A DNA stretch of 64,000 nucleotides from JAEZHK01 sp040768845 (GCA_040768845.1 JAXGME010000002.1:124001-188000), one strand, 5' to 3'. Counted from the first letter of the stretch, positions 31,536 through 40,501 are shown. The notes: generated by a model from the letters alone, not told the origin. Numbers and translations: made by a program.

Positions 31536-31565
31536 ATTATACAACCAAACGCGGCGGACGTGCAA
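31536..31565 (-). promoter_or_regulatory. Sigma-A promoter of the hprK operon
   Basis: TTGCAC at 31565-31560 and TATAAT at 31541-31536, spacer 18 bp. Confidence 0.8.
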
Positions 31566-31606
31566 ATGTTTTTCCAAAACTCGCTTTTATCCCGCGCCAA
31601 ATGCGA

Positions 31607-31612
31607 TACAAT
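31607..31612 (+). promoter_or_regulatory. -10 element of the MFS transporter gene
   Basis: TACAAT about 47 bp before the start codon, without a good -35. Divergent from the hprK operon promoter. Confidence 0.45.
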
Positions 31613-31658
31613 ACCCAATGAACCCCGCGCCGGCGCGCGGGCGGGAGGAGGCAGCCAG

Positions 31659-32867
31659 ATGTCGCGCGAAGGTGCGTATCCGTGGCGCTTTTCGCTGTTT
31701 TTAATGGCGTATTACGCGGCGAATTCGGTCTACCAGAACTTTATCAGCGTATATTTTGCCGGCAAGGGGCTGGGAAGCGCCCAGATCGGCCTTCTGATGA
31801 GCGCCGTGCCGGTGGTGAGCCTTGTGGCCCAACCTGCCTGGGGCGCGCTGGGCGACCGCGCCCGAAGCCGCAACGGCGTGCTGCGGACCATGTGCGCGCT
31901 GGCGGCGGGGGCCATCCTTCTGATGCCGGCGCGCGACGACTTTTGGTTTCTGTTCGCGGTTCTGAGCCTCTTCGCAGCCAGCTACCCCGCCATCCAGCCG
32001 ATGGGCGATTCGGTGATCCTGGAGGCGTTGCAGCGGCGGGGCCAGCCCTTCGGCGGCATCCGGCTTTTGGGCACCTACGCCTTCGCGGCGGCCTCGATCC
32101 TGTTTGGAAAGCTCATCAACGGTCATCTGGAGCGCATGCCCTATATGACGGCGCTCATGCTGGCGGCGGTCTTCGCCTCTACGTACTGGCTGCCAAACGC
32201 CGCAGGCCACGCCCGCGAGAAGGATGCGTCCGCGTCAATGAAGGCGCTGTTGAAGGACGGGCGGCTGATGCGCCTGATCGGAATGACGACGCTTTTGCAG
32301 ATCACGATGGGCTATTTCTACGTGTTCTTTCCGGTGTACTTCACTTCGCTGCCGGGGGGCAGTCCGGCGCTGCTGGGCTGGGCGTTTTTCCTGTCCGCCA
32401 GCAGCGAAACGGTGTTCCTCTTGACGGGGGACAGGCTGTTTGACCGGCTGGGGGCCGGCCGGCTGCTCCTGATCTCCGCCGCGGCGCTGACCACCCGTTG
32501 GGCGGTGCTGGCGCTGACGGACAATGTGTGGGTGGCGATGGCGTCCCAGGTGCTCCACGGCTGGGGGTTCATCGTGATGACGGTGTCCATGGCCAAGTAC
32601 ATCAGCCTCACCGTGCCGGAGGCGCTGCGCGCGCGCGGGCAGATGCTGCTGGCGGTGTCCGGCTTCGGCGTGGCGCGGGTGGCGGGCAACATGGGGGGTG
32701 CGCTGGTGGCCCAGGCCATCGGGCTCCGGGCCGCCTTCGGCGTGATGGCGGCCGTATCGCTCCTTACGCTGATCGCCTTCGCCTCCGCCTATCTGCGCGG
32801 CGCGCCGCTGAACGGGCGGGAGGCGGAATCCCCCTGCCGAAAGGCGAAGAATCGCTGGCCGAAGTAG
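31659..32867 (+). CDS. MFS transporter, LacY/nucleoside-type
   Basis: A 402-residue transporter with twelve membrane segments in two halves joined by a basic loop. The N-terminal MAYYAANSVYQNFISVYF and GALGDRARSRNG (loop 2-3 motif) match the MFS_1-like/oligosaccharide-proton symporter group. Substrate unknown. GGAGGAGG lies about 7 nt upstream of the ATG. Its last 79 bp overlap the convergent gtrA-like gene. Confidence 0.88.
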   Translation: MSREGAYPWRFSLFLMAYYAANSVYQNFISVYFAGKGLGSAQIGLLMSAVPVVSLVAQPAWGALGDRARSRNGVLRTMCALAAGAILLMPARDDFWFLFAVLSLFAASYPAIQPMGDSVILEALQRRGQPFGGIRLLGTYAFAAASILFGKLINGHLERMPYMTALMLAAVFASTYWLPNAAGHAREKDASASMKALLKDGRLMRLIGMTTLLQITMGYFYVFFPVYFTSLPGGSPALLGWAFFLSASSETVFLLTGDRLFDRLGAGRLLLISAAALTTRWAVLALTDNVWVAMASQVLHGWGFIVMTVSMAKYISLTVPEALRARGQMLLAVSGFGVARVAGNMGGALVAQAIGLRAAFGVMAAVSLLTLIAFASAYLRGAPLNGREAESPCRKAKNRWPK

Positions 32868-33250
32868 TTGAGCCCGGTGAAGATCACCTGCCCCGCGACG
32901 AGGGCCACCCGGTCGATGGCGGCGGCGGAGAACGCCCCGCCCGCGAGCCTTCGCATCAGCCACGCGGCGGCGGGCTGGGCCAGCGAATAGGCGATGAGAT
33001 AGCACCCGGCGATGACCAGCGCAAAGCGCAGCGCCGCCGCCCACACCCGCCCCTCGTAGCGGAAGGACAGGCGCTTATTGAGCAGAAAGCTGAGCACGCT
33101 GGTGACGGCGAAGGCCGTGGCGCTGGCGCCCCAGTAGCCAAACCCCGCCTTTTCATACAAAAGGAACATGATCAGCATCGACAGGAGCGTATTGCCCGCG
33201 CCGATCAGGAGAAAGTACAAAAGGCTCTTGTCCAGAAGTTTTTTCAGCAT
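32789..33250 (-). CDS. GtrA-like membrane protein
   Basis: A 153-residue protein with four membrane segments of the GtrA family, flippase-like proteins that move lipid-linked sugars for wall or lipid glycosylation. FLLIGAGNTLLSMLIMFLLY at the N terminus and LNKRLSFRY are typical. I start at 33250 (AAGGG ribosome binding site); an upstream ATG at 33274 overlaps the dnaX stop as ATGA. Convergent 79-bp overlap with the MFS gene is unusual but both frames are intact. Confidence 0.85.
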   Translation of the reverse strand: MLKKLLDKSLLYFLLIGAGNTLLSMLIMFLLYEKAGFGYWGASATAFAVTSVLSFLLNKRLSFRYEGRVWAAALRFALVIAGCYLIAYSLAQPAAAWLMRRLAGGAFSAAAIDRVALVAGQVIFTGLNYFGQRFFAFRQGDSASRPFSGAPRR

Positions 33251-33270
33251 AGCACCCTTCTTCTCCCCGG

Positions 33271-34869
33271 TCATTCGTCCAGGACGCTCACCTTTTCGCG
33301 GCCGAACACATCGTAGGCCTGCTCCAGAATGCGCCTGTCGCCGGCCCGGGGCGCGGCCTCGCCGCCCTGCACGAACCGGACCGTCACTGGCCTTCCGAAG
33401 CCCCGGGCCAGCGCCTGGTCGATCAGCGCCTTCTTGTCGTCCTTTTCCAGAATCTGCCGGTAGAACGCCCGGGCGCGGGGAAGCTCGAGGAGCACGCTGT
33501 CTCCCTCCACCCCGCGGAAGGCCGCGTCCTTGAGCATGCCGAAAATCGGCGGCTGCTCCTTGGCCACGATGTCGAGCGCCGCGCGGTAGCCCTCCGCGCC
33601 GGGCGCCTCCTGGGGATTGGACGCAGCGGGCGCGGGTTTTGGCGCCGCCGGACGCGGCGCGGCGGGCGCGGGTGCGGCGGGCGCGGCGGGCGCAGGCGCT
33701 GGATCAAAGGGCGCGGCGGCGCGGTTCTGAAGCAGTGCCTCGAGCTTTGCAAGCCGCTCGACGAGCGCCTCCGGGCTTTGCTCCTTCTCCGGACGGCAGC
33801 AGCGCACGGCGGCCAGCTCCAGCGCGCTGCGGGGCTGGGCCGCCCACTTCATGTCGCCCTCGGCCCGCATGAACAGCTCCATCCACCGGGTCAGCCCTTC
33901 GGCGCTGGCGCCGGAAGCCTGCGCCGCCAGCCGCCGGGCCTCTTCCCGGGTGCATTCGAGCAGGTCCTCAAGCCCCTCCGGCACCATCTGGGCCAGGAGC
34001 AGCGCGCGCAGGTGCGCGGTCATCTCCCGGGCGAGCACCATCGCGTCCCGCCCGGCGTCCATCGCCCGGCCGATCAGGGTCAGCGCGCGGCCGGCGTCGG
34101 AGGCGATCAGCGCGTCCGCAAACTCGTACATCGCCTCAATCCCGGAGGCGCCCAGCGCCTCCCGCACCCGGGCGGCGGTGAGCTTCTCGTCCGACATGCA
34201 GGTATCCAGAAGGCTCAGCGCGTCGCGCATGCCGCCCTCGGCGGACCGCGCGATCAGGCCCACGGCCTCGTCCTCGGCGGTGCCGCCGGAGGCCGCGATC
34301 ACCTGTCTCAGCCGTTCCTCGATGAGCCGCGCGGGGATGCGCCGGAAGTCAAACCGCTGACAGCGGGAGAGGATGGTGGCGGGCAGCTTCTGCGGCTCGG
34401 TGGTGGCCAGGATGAACACCGCGTGGGCGGGCGGCTCCTCCAGCGTCTTTAAAAGCGCGTTAAACGCGCCGGCGGAGAGCATGTGCACCTCGTCCACGAT
34501 GTACACCTTGTAGCGGCCCGCGGAGGGCGGGTACTGGATCTTCTCGCGCAGGTCGCGGATCTCGTCCACGCCGTTGTTGGAGGCGGCGTCGATCTCCACC
34601 ACGTCCATCGCCCGCTCTTCCTTTATGGCGCGGCACGCGTCGCATTCGCCGCAGGGGTCGGCGCCGGGCAGCGGATGCGCGCAGTTGATGGCGCGGGCCA
34701 ATATCTTGGCCGTGGTGGTCTTGCCGGTGCCGCGGCTTCCGCAGAACAGGTATGCGTGGGCGATGCGGCCCGACTCCACCTGCCCGACCAGCGTGCGCAC
34801 GATGGCTTCCTGCCCCACCACGTCCTCAAATTTCTCCGGCCGCCACGTGCGGTACAGCGCCTGGTACAT
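33271..34869 (-). CDS. dnaX: DNA polymerase III subunit gamma/tau
   Basis: A 532-residue clamp-loader ATPase. Walker A GSRGTGKTT, a four-Cys zinc module (CAHPLPGADPCGECDAC), DEVHMLS and the sensor TTEPQKL are in place. A Pro/Ala-rich linker near 410-440 separates the AAA+ part from a C-terminal tau domain. Start at 34869 follows a good promoter and the motif MYQALYRTWRP; longer in-frame starts lie upstream of it. Coupled to gtrA downstream. No recR or ybaB follows, which is unusual for Bacillota. Confidence 0.95.
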   Translation of the reverse strand: MYQALYRTWRPEKFEDVVGQEAIVRTLVGQVESGRIAHAYLFCGSRGTGKTTTAKILARAINCAHPLPGADPCGECDACRAIKEERAMDVVEIDAASNNGVDEIRDLREKIQYPPSAGRYKVYIVDEVHMLSAGAFNALLKTLEEPPAHAVFILATTEPQKLPATILSRCQRFDFRRIPARLIEERLRQVIAASGGTAEDEAVGLIARSAEGGMRDALSLLDTCMSDEKLTAARVREALGASGIEAMYEFADALIASDAGRALTLIGRAMDAGRDAMVLAREMTAHLRALLLAQMVPEGLEDLLECTREEARRLAAQASGASAEGLTRWMELFMRAEGDMKWAAQPRSALELAAVRCCRPEKEQSPEALVERLAKLEALLQNRAAAPFDPAPAPAAPAAPAPAAPRPAAPKPAPAASNPQEAPGAEGYRAALDIVAKEQPPIFGMLKDAAFRGVEGDSVLLELPRARAFYRQILEKDDKKALIDQALARGFGRPVTVRFVQGGEAAPRAGDRRILEQAYDVFGREKVSVLDE

Positions 34870-34902
34870 CTCCGGCTTCACCCCTTGATTTCGTCTTCCT
34901 CT

Positions 34903-34931
34903 ATCATAATCCAAAAGAGGCGAATTCGCAA
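34903..34931 (-). promoter_or_regulatory. Sigma-A promoter of dnaX
   Basis: TTGCGA at 34931-34926 and TATGAT at 34908-34903, spacer 17 bp. Confidence 0.8.
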
Positions 34932-34980
34932 ATAACAAAAGCTCATTTAACATCATCTGCAAGGCATTTTGCCGGCGGCA

Positions 34981-34989
34981 TGCTATAAT
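34981..34989 (+). promoter_or_regulatory. Extended -10 promoter of murG
   Basis: TATAAT at 34984-34989 preceded by TGC; the start codon at 35025 lies 35 bp downstream. This excludes an in-frame TTG at 34989 as start. Divergent from the dnaX promoter. Confidence 0.65.
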
Positions 34990-35024
34990 TGCAGCATCGG
35001 GACCTTTCGAAAGGTGGTTCGCTC

Positions 35025-36089
35025 TTGAAGCGCATCGTTTTGACCGGCGGCGGCACCGCGGGCCACGTGACGCCCAACCTGGCGCTGATCCCCTCGCTCC
35101 TCAAGGAGGGCTGGGACGTGCACTACGTCGGCACCGTCGACGGCATTGAGCGCAGGCTGGTCGAACCCGTTGAGGGCGTGACCTACCACCACGTGGCGAC
35201 CGGAAAGCTGCGCCGCTACTTTGACCTGAAGAACATCACGGACCCTTTGAAAGTCCTGGCGGGCGCGGGCCAGTCGCTGGCGCTGATGCGCCGGCTGCAC
35301 CCCGATCTGGTGTTTGCCAAGGGCGGTTTCGTCTCCGTGCCGGTGGTTTTTGGCGCGGCGGCGCTGCGCGTTCCGGTGCTGCTCCACGAGAGCGATATGA
35401 CGCCTGGGCTGGCCAACAAGCTGGCGATGCCCTTTGCGAAAAAGCTTCTGTGCACCTTTCCGGAGGCCGCGGCCGCGGCGGGCGCCAAGGGGCTGTACGC
35501 GGGCACGCCCCTTCGCAGCGAGCTGTTTCAGGGCTCCCGCGAAAAAGGGCTCCGACTCTTCGGGTTTCGCGACGACCGGCCGGTGCTGATGGTGGTGGGC
35601 GGCTCCAGCGGCGCCCAGTCCATCAACCGCGCGCTGCGCGCCGCGCTGCCGGGCCTCACCACCGGTTTTCAGGTGCTGCACCTTTGCGGCGCGGGCAACC
35701 TGGACACCAATCTGGAAGGCACGGCCAACTACTGCCAGAAGGAGTACCTGACGGAGGAGATGCCCCACGCCTACGCGGCGGCGGACTTGATCGTCTCCCG
35801 CGCGGGCTCCAACACGCTGTCGGAGATTCTTGCGCTGCGAAAGCCGTCGCTGCTCATCCCCTACCCCAGGACCGCCAGCCGGGGCGACCAGATCATGAAC
35901 GCGCGCTCCTTCGAGGCGCGGGGGCTGGCCCGGGTGCTCTACCAGGAGGATATGACGCCCGACACGCTCCGCGCGCAGGTGGTGGATGTCTACAAGGACC
36001 GCGGCAGCCTCATCGACGCGATGGAAAAAGAGCCCTCGGCCAACGGCCTGAAAAACGTACTCAAATCCATCCGCGAATACGCGAAATAG
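35025..36089 (+). CDS. murG: MurG-like UDP-GlcNAc:lipid I N-acetylglucosaminyltransferase
   Basis: A 354-residue GT-B glycosyltransferase that makes lipid II at the inner face of the membrane. GGGTAGHVTPNLAL (6-19), FAKGGFVSVPVV, HESDMTPGLANK, GGSSGAQSIN and the donor motif VSRAGSNTLSEIL are all present. TTG start at 35025 with AAAGGTGG 8 nt upstream. Stands alone rather than in a dcw cluster; such unlinked murG copies are common in Clostridia. Confidence 0.92.
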   Translation: MKRIVLTGGGTAGHVTPNLALIPSLLKEGWDVHYVGTVDGIERRLVEPVEGVTYHHVATGKLRRYFDLKNITDPLKVLAGAGQSLALMRRLHPDLVFAKGGFVSVPVVFGAAALRVPVLLHESDMTPGLANKLAMPFAKKLLCTFPEAAAAAGAKGLYAGTPLRSELFQGSREKGLRLFGFRDDRPVLMVVGGSSGAQSINRALRAALPGLTTGFQVLHLCGAGNLDTNLEGTANYCQKEYLTEEMPHAYAAADLIVSRAGSNTLSEILALRKPSLLIPYPRTASRGDQIMNARSFEARGLARVLYQEDMTPDTLRAQVVDVYKDRGSLIDAMEKEPSANGLKNVLKSIREYAK

Positions 36090-36197
36090 CCGGGCTCCGA
36101 CGCGCGGCCGCGCGCCGGCGCGCGGGTTGGTACCCGTTCAGCCCCCTTGTCCCTGTCACGGCGAAATGATCGTCGAACGCGCCTTGCGCCCGGCCCT

Positions 36198-36223
36198 CCC
36201 GCATATATAGTGCGGGATTTTTG
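36198..36223 (+). terminator. Terminator of murG
   Basis: CCCGCA / TGCGGG stem followed by ATTTTTG, about 110 bp after the stop codon and just before the ribosome binding site of the ParB-like gene. Confidence 0.65.
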
Positions 36224-36238
36224 TTTGGAGGGCCTGAG

Positions 36239-37042
36239 ATGGAGCAGTACACGCTGCGCCGCGTGATCCGGCGGGTGCCCATCGACGCGGTGACGCCGTC
36301 CGGCCAGCAGCCGCGCAGCCGCTTTCACGAGGATTCCATCGCCGCCCTGGCCCAATCCATCCAGCGGGACGGGCTTCTGTCGCCGCCGATGGTGCGGGCC
36401 GTGGGCGGCGGGTATGAGCTGATCGCCGGCGAGCGGCGCATGCGGGCGCTGAAAAAGCTGGGCGCGCGCACCGTAGACGCGTTGGTGGTGGAGGCCTCCG
36501 ACGGCGAGGCCGCGATTCTGTCGCTGGTGGAAAACCTGCAGCGGGAGGACCTGCATTACCTGGACGAGGCCGAGGCCTGCCAGCGGCTGATCCTGCGCTA
36601 CGGGCTGACCCAGCGGGAGGTGGCCCAGCGGCTGGGCCGCAGCCAGAGCGCGGTGGCAAACCTTCTGCGGCTGCTCACGCTGCCGCCCGCCGTGCTGAGC
36701 GCGCTGCGGGACGCGCCGCTGGGCCAGCGCCACGCGCGGGCGCTGCTGGGCGCGCCGGGCGAAACCGCGCAACGGATGCTGGTGGAGCGGGCCGCGGCGG
36801 AGGGCATGAGCGTGCGCGCGCTGGAGAGCGCCGTCGAGCGCCTGGGCCGCGCCGTTCCGAAGCCCCGGCGGGTGCGCATCTACTGCCGAGATCAGCGCAT
36901 GTTCGTCAACGCGCTGCTCTCCACCGTGCGCTCGCTGAACCGGGTCGGCGTCCGGGCGGTCAGCCGCGTGGTGGATACCCCCTCCAGCGTGGAGGTGATC
37001 GTCACCCTGCCAAAGGGCGAGGAGCGATGCCCCGCGCCCTGA
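36239..37042 (+). CDS. ParB/Noc-like chromosome partition protein
   Basis: A 267-residue DNA-binding CTP-switch protein. N-terminal ParB domain with GLLSPPMVR, the GERRMRAL box (about 68-75) and ENLQREDLHYLDEA; then a helix-turn-helix LTQREVAQRLGRSQSAVANLLRL; then a variable C terminus. The domain order fits Noc or Spo0J. No parA homologue or parS-like site (TGTTTCACGTGAAACA) was seen nearby, so it may be Noc-like. GGAGGG lies 6 nt upstream. Confidence 0.88.
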   Translation: MEQYTLRRVIRRVPIDAVTPSGQQPRSRFHEDSIAALAQSIQRDGLLSPPMVRAVGGGYELIAGERRMRALKKLGARTVDALVVEASDGEAAILSLVENLQREDLHYLDEAEACQRLILRYGLTQREVAQRLGRSQSAVANLLRLLTLPPAVLSALRDAPLGQRHARALLGAPGETAQRMLVERAAAEGMSVRALESAVERLGRAVPKPRRVRIYCRDQRMFVNALLSTVRSLNRVGVRAVSRVVDTPSSVEVIVTLPKGEERCPAP

Positions 37043-37051
37043 AAACCGCAA

Positions 37052-37088
37052 AAGAGCGCGCCGGAGGGCATCCCCCGGCGCGCTTTCT
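37052..37088. terminator. Bidirectional terminator between parB-like and G1PDH genes
   Basis: AGCGCGCCGG (37055-37064) / CCGGCGCGCT (37075-37084) stem with TTTCTT on the plus side and CTCTTTTG on the minus side. Confidence 0.85.
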
Positions 37089-37097
37089 TACCAATGC

Positions 37098-38453
37098 CTA
37101 CTCCGCGTGAACCCGGGCCCGGGCTTCTTCGGTCAGGCCCATGTCCCACAGCACGCTGCAGGACAAATACTTGTCGCGGATCTCGCGGGCGCCGGTAAAG
37201 GCGTCCTTGGCGTCCTCCTCGGAGATGCCCAGATCCTTGGGCACCCGGGGCATTTCAAGCTCGCGCATCAGGCGGTCGATCGAATCGGTCTCGGGCAGTT
37301 CCTCTTCAATGATCTTCAGAATCTCGGGCCAATGCGCTTCGATGGCGTCATAGCGCTTTTTGTGGTTGTCGGGATCGTTTTTCCTGGCGCGGGCCTCGAT
37401 GGCCAGAATCTGCGGCGCGGTGGCGCCGAAGATGCGGCGGACCATCGCCTCCCAGGCCACGGGGTCAAAGGCGGCCATGAAGTCCATGGCGCGCTTCCGG
37501 TCCGGGGTGAGGGTTTTGATCCAGTCATAAAGGCCCAGCGTCAGCCGGGTGCCCACGCCCACCTGGATGCCGTGCAGGTCGGCCTTCTGGCCGCGCTCCA
37601 TGCCCATCATCTCCCACATATGGGAGAAGTAGTGCTCGAGGCCCGACGCGGGCCGGGAGGACAGCGCAAACGACATCGCCACCCCCGACATGACCAGCCC
37701 GTCCGCCACCGCCTGGATGGCCTCCGGGTCCCTGGAGGAAAGCCGGTGCGCGTTGTCGACGATCTTTTTCACCGACGCGCGCATCAGCCCCGCAATCTCC
37801 TCGCAGTATTCCTCCCCGATGATGAGGTTGGCGATGCGCCACTCGCACACGGACACGTATTTGGCGATCATGTCGCCCAGGCCGGCCCACAGCATGCGCA
37901 TCGGCGCCTGGCTCATGATTTCGCTGTCGCACACAATGCCCACGGGGCAGGCGTTGTACAGCGTGGACTTGACGGAATGTACGTGCATGGAGGAGGAGTC
38001 CGACGCGTAGCCGTCCATGGACGGCGCGGTGCCCACCACCACCTGGGGCTTGCCCGCCGCATGGGCCACCACCTTGCAGCAATCGTTGATGACGCCGCTG
38101 CCCACGGCCACGACGCCGTCGCAGGAAGGGTCCATCGCCATCACGATGGCGCCCACGGAAAACTCGTCCGGCTCCACATGGTCCGCAGTGAGCATGTAGA
38201 GCTTGTAGGGGACGCCCGCCTCTTTCAGAAGTGCCTCCACCGCCTCGCCCGCGGCCGCGTGGGTGTTTTTGTCGCACACGATGAAGGGCTTTTCAATGCC
38301 CAGCGCCTTCAGCATGCCGGGCAGCGCCTTCACGGCGCCGCGCCCCGTTTCGAGGGCCTTGAGACCGGTGGTGTGGTGCTTGCCGCAATGAGGGCAATCG
38401 TACCCCTTCGGGTCCAGCAGTTCCGCAAAGCTCATTTCCGACAGGTGTTTCAT
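37098..38453 (-). CDS. egsA: sn-glycerol-1-phosphate dehydrogenase (AraM/EgsA-like)
   Basis: A 451-residue NAD(P)-dependent dehydrogenase of the iron-containing alcohol dehydrogenase fold, reducing dihydroxyacetone phosphate to glycerol-1-phosphate. GSGVINDCCK, GTAPSMDGYASDSS and HGIQVGVGT (metal ligand) are conserved. The N terminus carries CPHCGKHH, a zinc-ribbon-like extension also seen in clostridial relatives. GGGAGG upstream of the ATG fixes the start. It follows alaS by 19 bp, so they may share a transcript. Confidence 0.88.
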   Translation of the reverse strand: MKHLSEMSFAELLDPKGYDCPHCGKHHTTGLKALETGRGAVKALPGMLKALGIEKPFIVCDKNTHAAAGEAVEALLKEAGVPYKLYMLTADHVEPDEFSVGAIVMAMDPSCDGVVAVGSGVINDCCKVVAHAAGKPQVVVGTAPSMDGYASDSSSMHVHSVKSTLYNACPVGIVCDSEIMSQAPMRMLWAGLGDMIAKYVSVCEWRIANLIIGEEYCEEIAGLMRASVKKIVDNAHRLSSRDPEAIQAVADGLVMSGVAMSFALSSRPASGLEHYFSHMWEMMGMERGQKADLHGIQVGVGTRLTLGLYDWIKTLTPDRKRAMDFMAAFDPVAWEAMVRRIFGATAPQILAIEARARKNDPDNHKKRYDAIEAHWPEILKIIEEELPETDSIDRLMRELEMPRVPKDLGISEEDAKDAFTGAREIRDKYLSCSVLWDMGLTEEARARVHAE

Positions 38454-38472
38454 GGCACAGCCCTCCCTGGTG

Positions 38473-40437
38473 TTATTTCCCGATGACGGCCTTGATGCGG
38501 CGCACGCCCGCGGAGGAGGATTCCTCCTTGAGGATCTTGAAGCCCGCGAGGTCCGCCACGTCCGCCGCGTGGGGGCCGCCGCAGATCTCCTTGCTGAAGG
38601 TGCCCATGGTGTACACCTTGACGCGCTCGCCGTACTTGGATTCAAACAGGCCAATGGCGCCCGCCGCCTTGGCCTCGTCCACAGTCATCTCCTCGCAGAC
38701 CACCTTGCCGCCGGCCCTGATGAAGCCGTTCACCATGTCCTCGACGGCCTTGACCTCCTCCGGCGTCATCTTGCGGGGGAAGGAAAAGTCAAAGCGCAGC
38801 CGCTCGGCGGTGATGTTGCTGCCCTTCTGGGCCACATCGCTCCCCAGCACGCTGCGAAGCGCCGCGTGCAGAAGATGGGTGGCGGTATGCAGCTTGGCCG
38901 TCTCCTCGGTGGTGTCCGCCAGGCCGCCCTTAAAGCGCTGCTCCGCGCCGGCGTGGCTCTTCTCCTGGTGCTGGCGGAAGCGCTCGGCAAAGCCCGTCTC
39001 GTCCACCGTCAGGCCCTTTTCCCGGGCCATCTCGGTGGTGATCTCGATGGGGAAGCCGTAGGTGTCGTAGAGCTTGAAGGCGGCGCGGCCGTCGATCATC
39101 GAAAGGCGCGCGCGCAGTTCCCGGGCGATCCCCGGGCCGTCGGCGCCGTCCGAACGCAGCGCCGCGATCACGCTCTGGTTCTCCGGCGTGGGGCGCAGCT
39201 GGGCGGCGAGGCCCTCCGCGGCGGCCTTCGGGTCGGCGGCAAGGCCCGCCTCAAAGGCGTCCACCGCGCCCTTTACGCGGCCGATCTCCGCGATCAGCTT
39301 GTCAAACTCACGCATGCCCTGCCGGAGCGTTCGCTGGAAGCGATCCTCTTCCAGATCAAACTGCTCCAGAATGTGGGCGCGGTTGCGCTCAAGCTCCGGA
39401 TACACGGAAGCGTACTGGCCCACGATGACCTCGGCGATCTTCGACGTGGCGCCGACGGGCAGGCCGATGTTCATGCCGTGGCGCACCGCGCGGCGGATCA
39501 GCCGCCGGAGCACGTAGCCCTGGTCCACGTTGGAGGGCGTGACGCCCCGGTCGTCGCCGATGATGAAGGTTGCGGTGCGCACGTGGTCGGCGATGATGCG
39601 CATGGATCGGGTGGTCTCCGGGTCTTCGCCGTATTTTTTGCCCGACAGCTCGGCGATCTTGCCCAGGATGCCGGTAAAGAGATCGGTCTCATAGACGGAC
39701 TTCGCGCCCGTCAGCACGCCGATGGTGCGCTCAAGGCCCATGCCGGTATCCACGTTCTTCTGCTCGAGGGGCAGATAGCTGCCGTCGGCCTGCTTGTTGT
39801 ACTGCATGAACACGTCGTTCCAGATTTCCAGGTAGCGGCCGCAGTCGCAGGCGGGCGAGCAGTCCGGCCCGCAGGGCGCCTTATCGGTGATGATGAACAT
39901 CTCGGAGTCCGGCCCGCAGGGGCCGGTGGTGCCGGCGGGGCCCCACCAGTTGTTCTTGCGGGGCAGGTAGAAGATGCGCTCCTCCGGCACGCCCTGGGCG
40001 CGCCAGAGGGCGGCGGCTTCCTCGTCCCGGGGCACGGCATCGTCCCCCGCGAACACCGAAAAGGCCAGGCGGTCGGGGTCCAGCCCCAGCCATTCCGGGC
40101 TGGTCAGAAATTCCCAGCTCCAGGCAATGGCGTCTTTTTTGAAGTAGTCCCCCAGCGACCAGTTGCCCAGCATCTCAAAAAACGTCAGGTGGCTGGCGTC
40201 GCCCACATCCTCGATGTCGCCGGTGCGGATGCACTTCTGCACGTCGGTGAGGCGCGTGCCCATCGGGTGCTTGGCCCCCAGAAGGTAGGGCACCAGCGGA
40301 TGCATGCCCGCAGTGGTAAACAGAACCGTCGGGTCGTTTTCGGGGATCACCGACGCCGACGGAATCACCGCGTGGCCCTTGGATTCAAAAAATTTGAGAA
40401 ACAGCCGGCGCAGCTCGGAGGAGTGCGAAATGTTCAT
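38473..40437 (-). CDS. alaS: Alanyl-tRNA synthetase lacking the C-terminal domain
   Basis: A 654-residue class II synthetase. The N-terminal catalytic core (class II motifs around FTTAGMHPLVPYL and DASHLTFFEMLGNWS), tRNA-recognition helices, and the editing domain (HTATHLLHAAL and CGGPHA zinc motifs) are intact. The protein ends right after the editing domain; the C-Ala/DHHA1 domain of normal 870-residue AlaRS is absent. No frameshifted remainder follows, because the next gene begins 19 bp later. A strong promoter precedes it; no T-box is present in the short leader. Confidence 0.93.
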   Translation of the reverse strand: MNISHSSELRRLFLKFFESKGHAVIPSASVIPENDPTVLFTTAGMHPLVPYLLGAKHPMGTRLTDVQKCIRTGDIEDVGDASHLTFFEMLGNWSLGDYFKKDAIAWSWEFLTSPEWLGLDPDRLAFSVFAGDDAVPRDEEAAALWRAQGVPEERIFYLPRKNNWWGPAGTTGPCGPDSEMFIITDKAPCGPDCSPACDCGRYLEIWNDVFMQYNKQADGSYLPLEQKNVDTGMGLERTIGVLTGAKSVYETDLFTGILGKIAELSGKKYGEDPETTRSMRIIADHVRTATFIIGDDRGVTPSNVDQGYVLRRLIRRAVRHGMNIGLPVGATSKIAEVIVGQYASVYPELERNRAHILEQFDLEEDRFQRTLRQGMREFDKLIAEIGRVKGAVDAFEAGLAADPKAAAEGLAAQLRPTPENQSVIAALRSDGADGPGIARELRARLSMIDGRAAFKLYDTYGFPIEITTEMAREKGLTVDETGFAERFRQHQEKSHAGAEQRFKGGLADTTEETAKLHTATHLLHAALRSVLGSDVAQKGSNITAERLRFDFSFPRKMTPEEVKAVEDMVNGFIRAGGKVVCEEMTVDEAKAAGAIGLFESKYGERVKVYTMGTFSKEICGGPHAADVADLAGFKILKEESSSAGVRRIKAVIGK

Positions 40438-40472
40438 GAAAAATCTTCCTCATCGTCAAAATTTCACATTTC

Positions 40473-40501
40473 ATTGTACGCCTTGCGCGAAATTCTGTCA
40501 A
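40473..40501 (-). promoter_or_regulatory. Sigma-A promoter of alaS
   Basis: TTGACA at 40501-40496 and TACAAT at 40478-40473, spacer 17 bp; the leader is about 30 nt. Confidence 0.9.
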
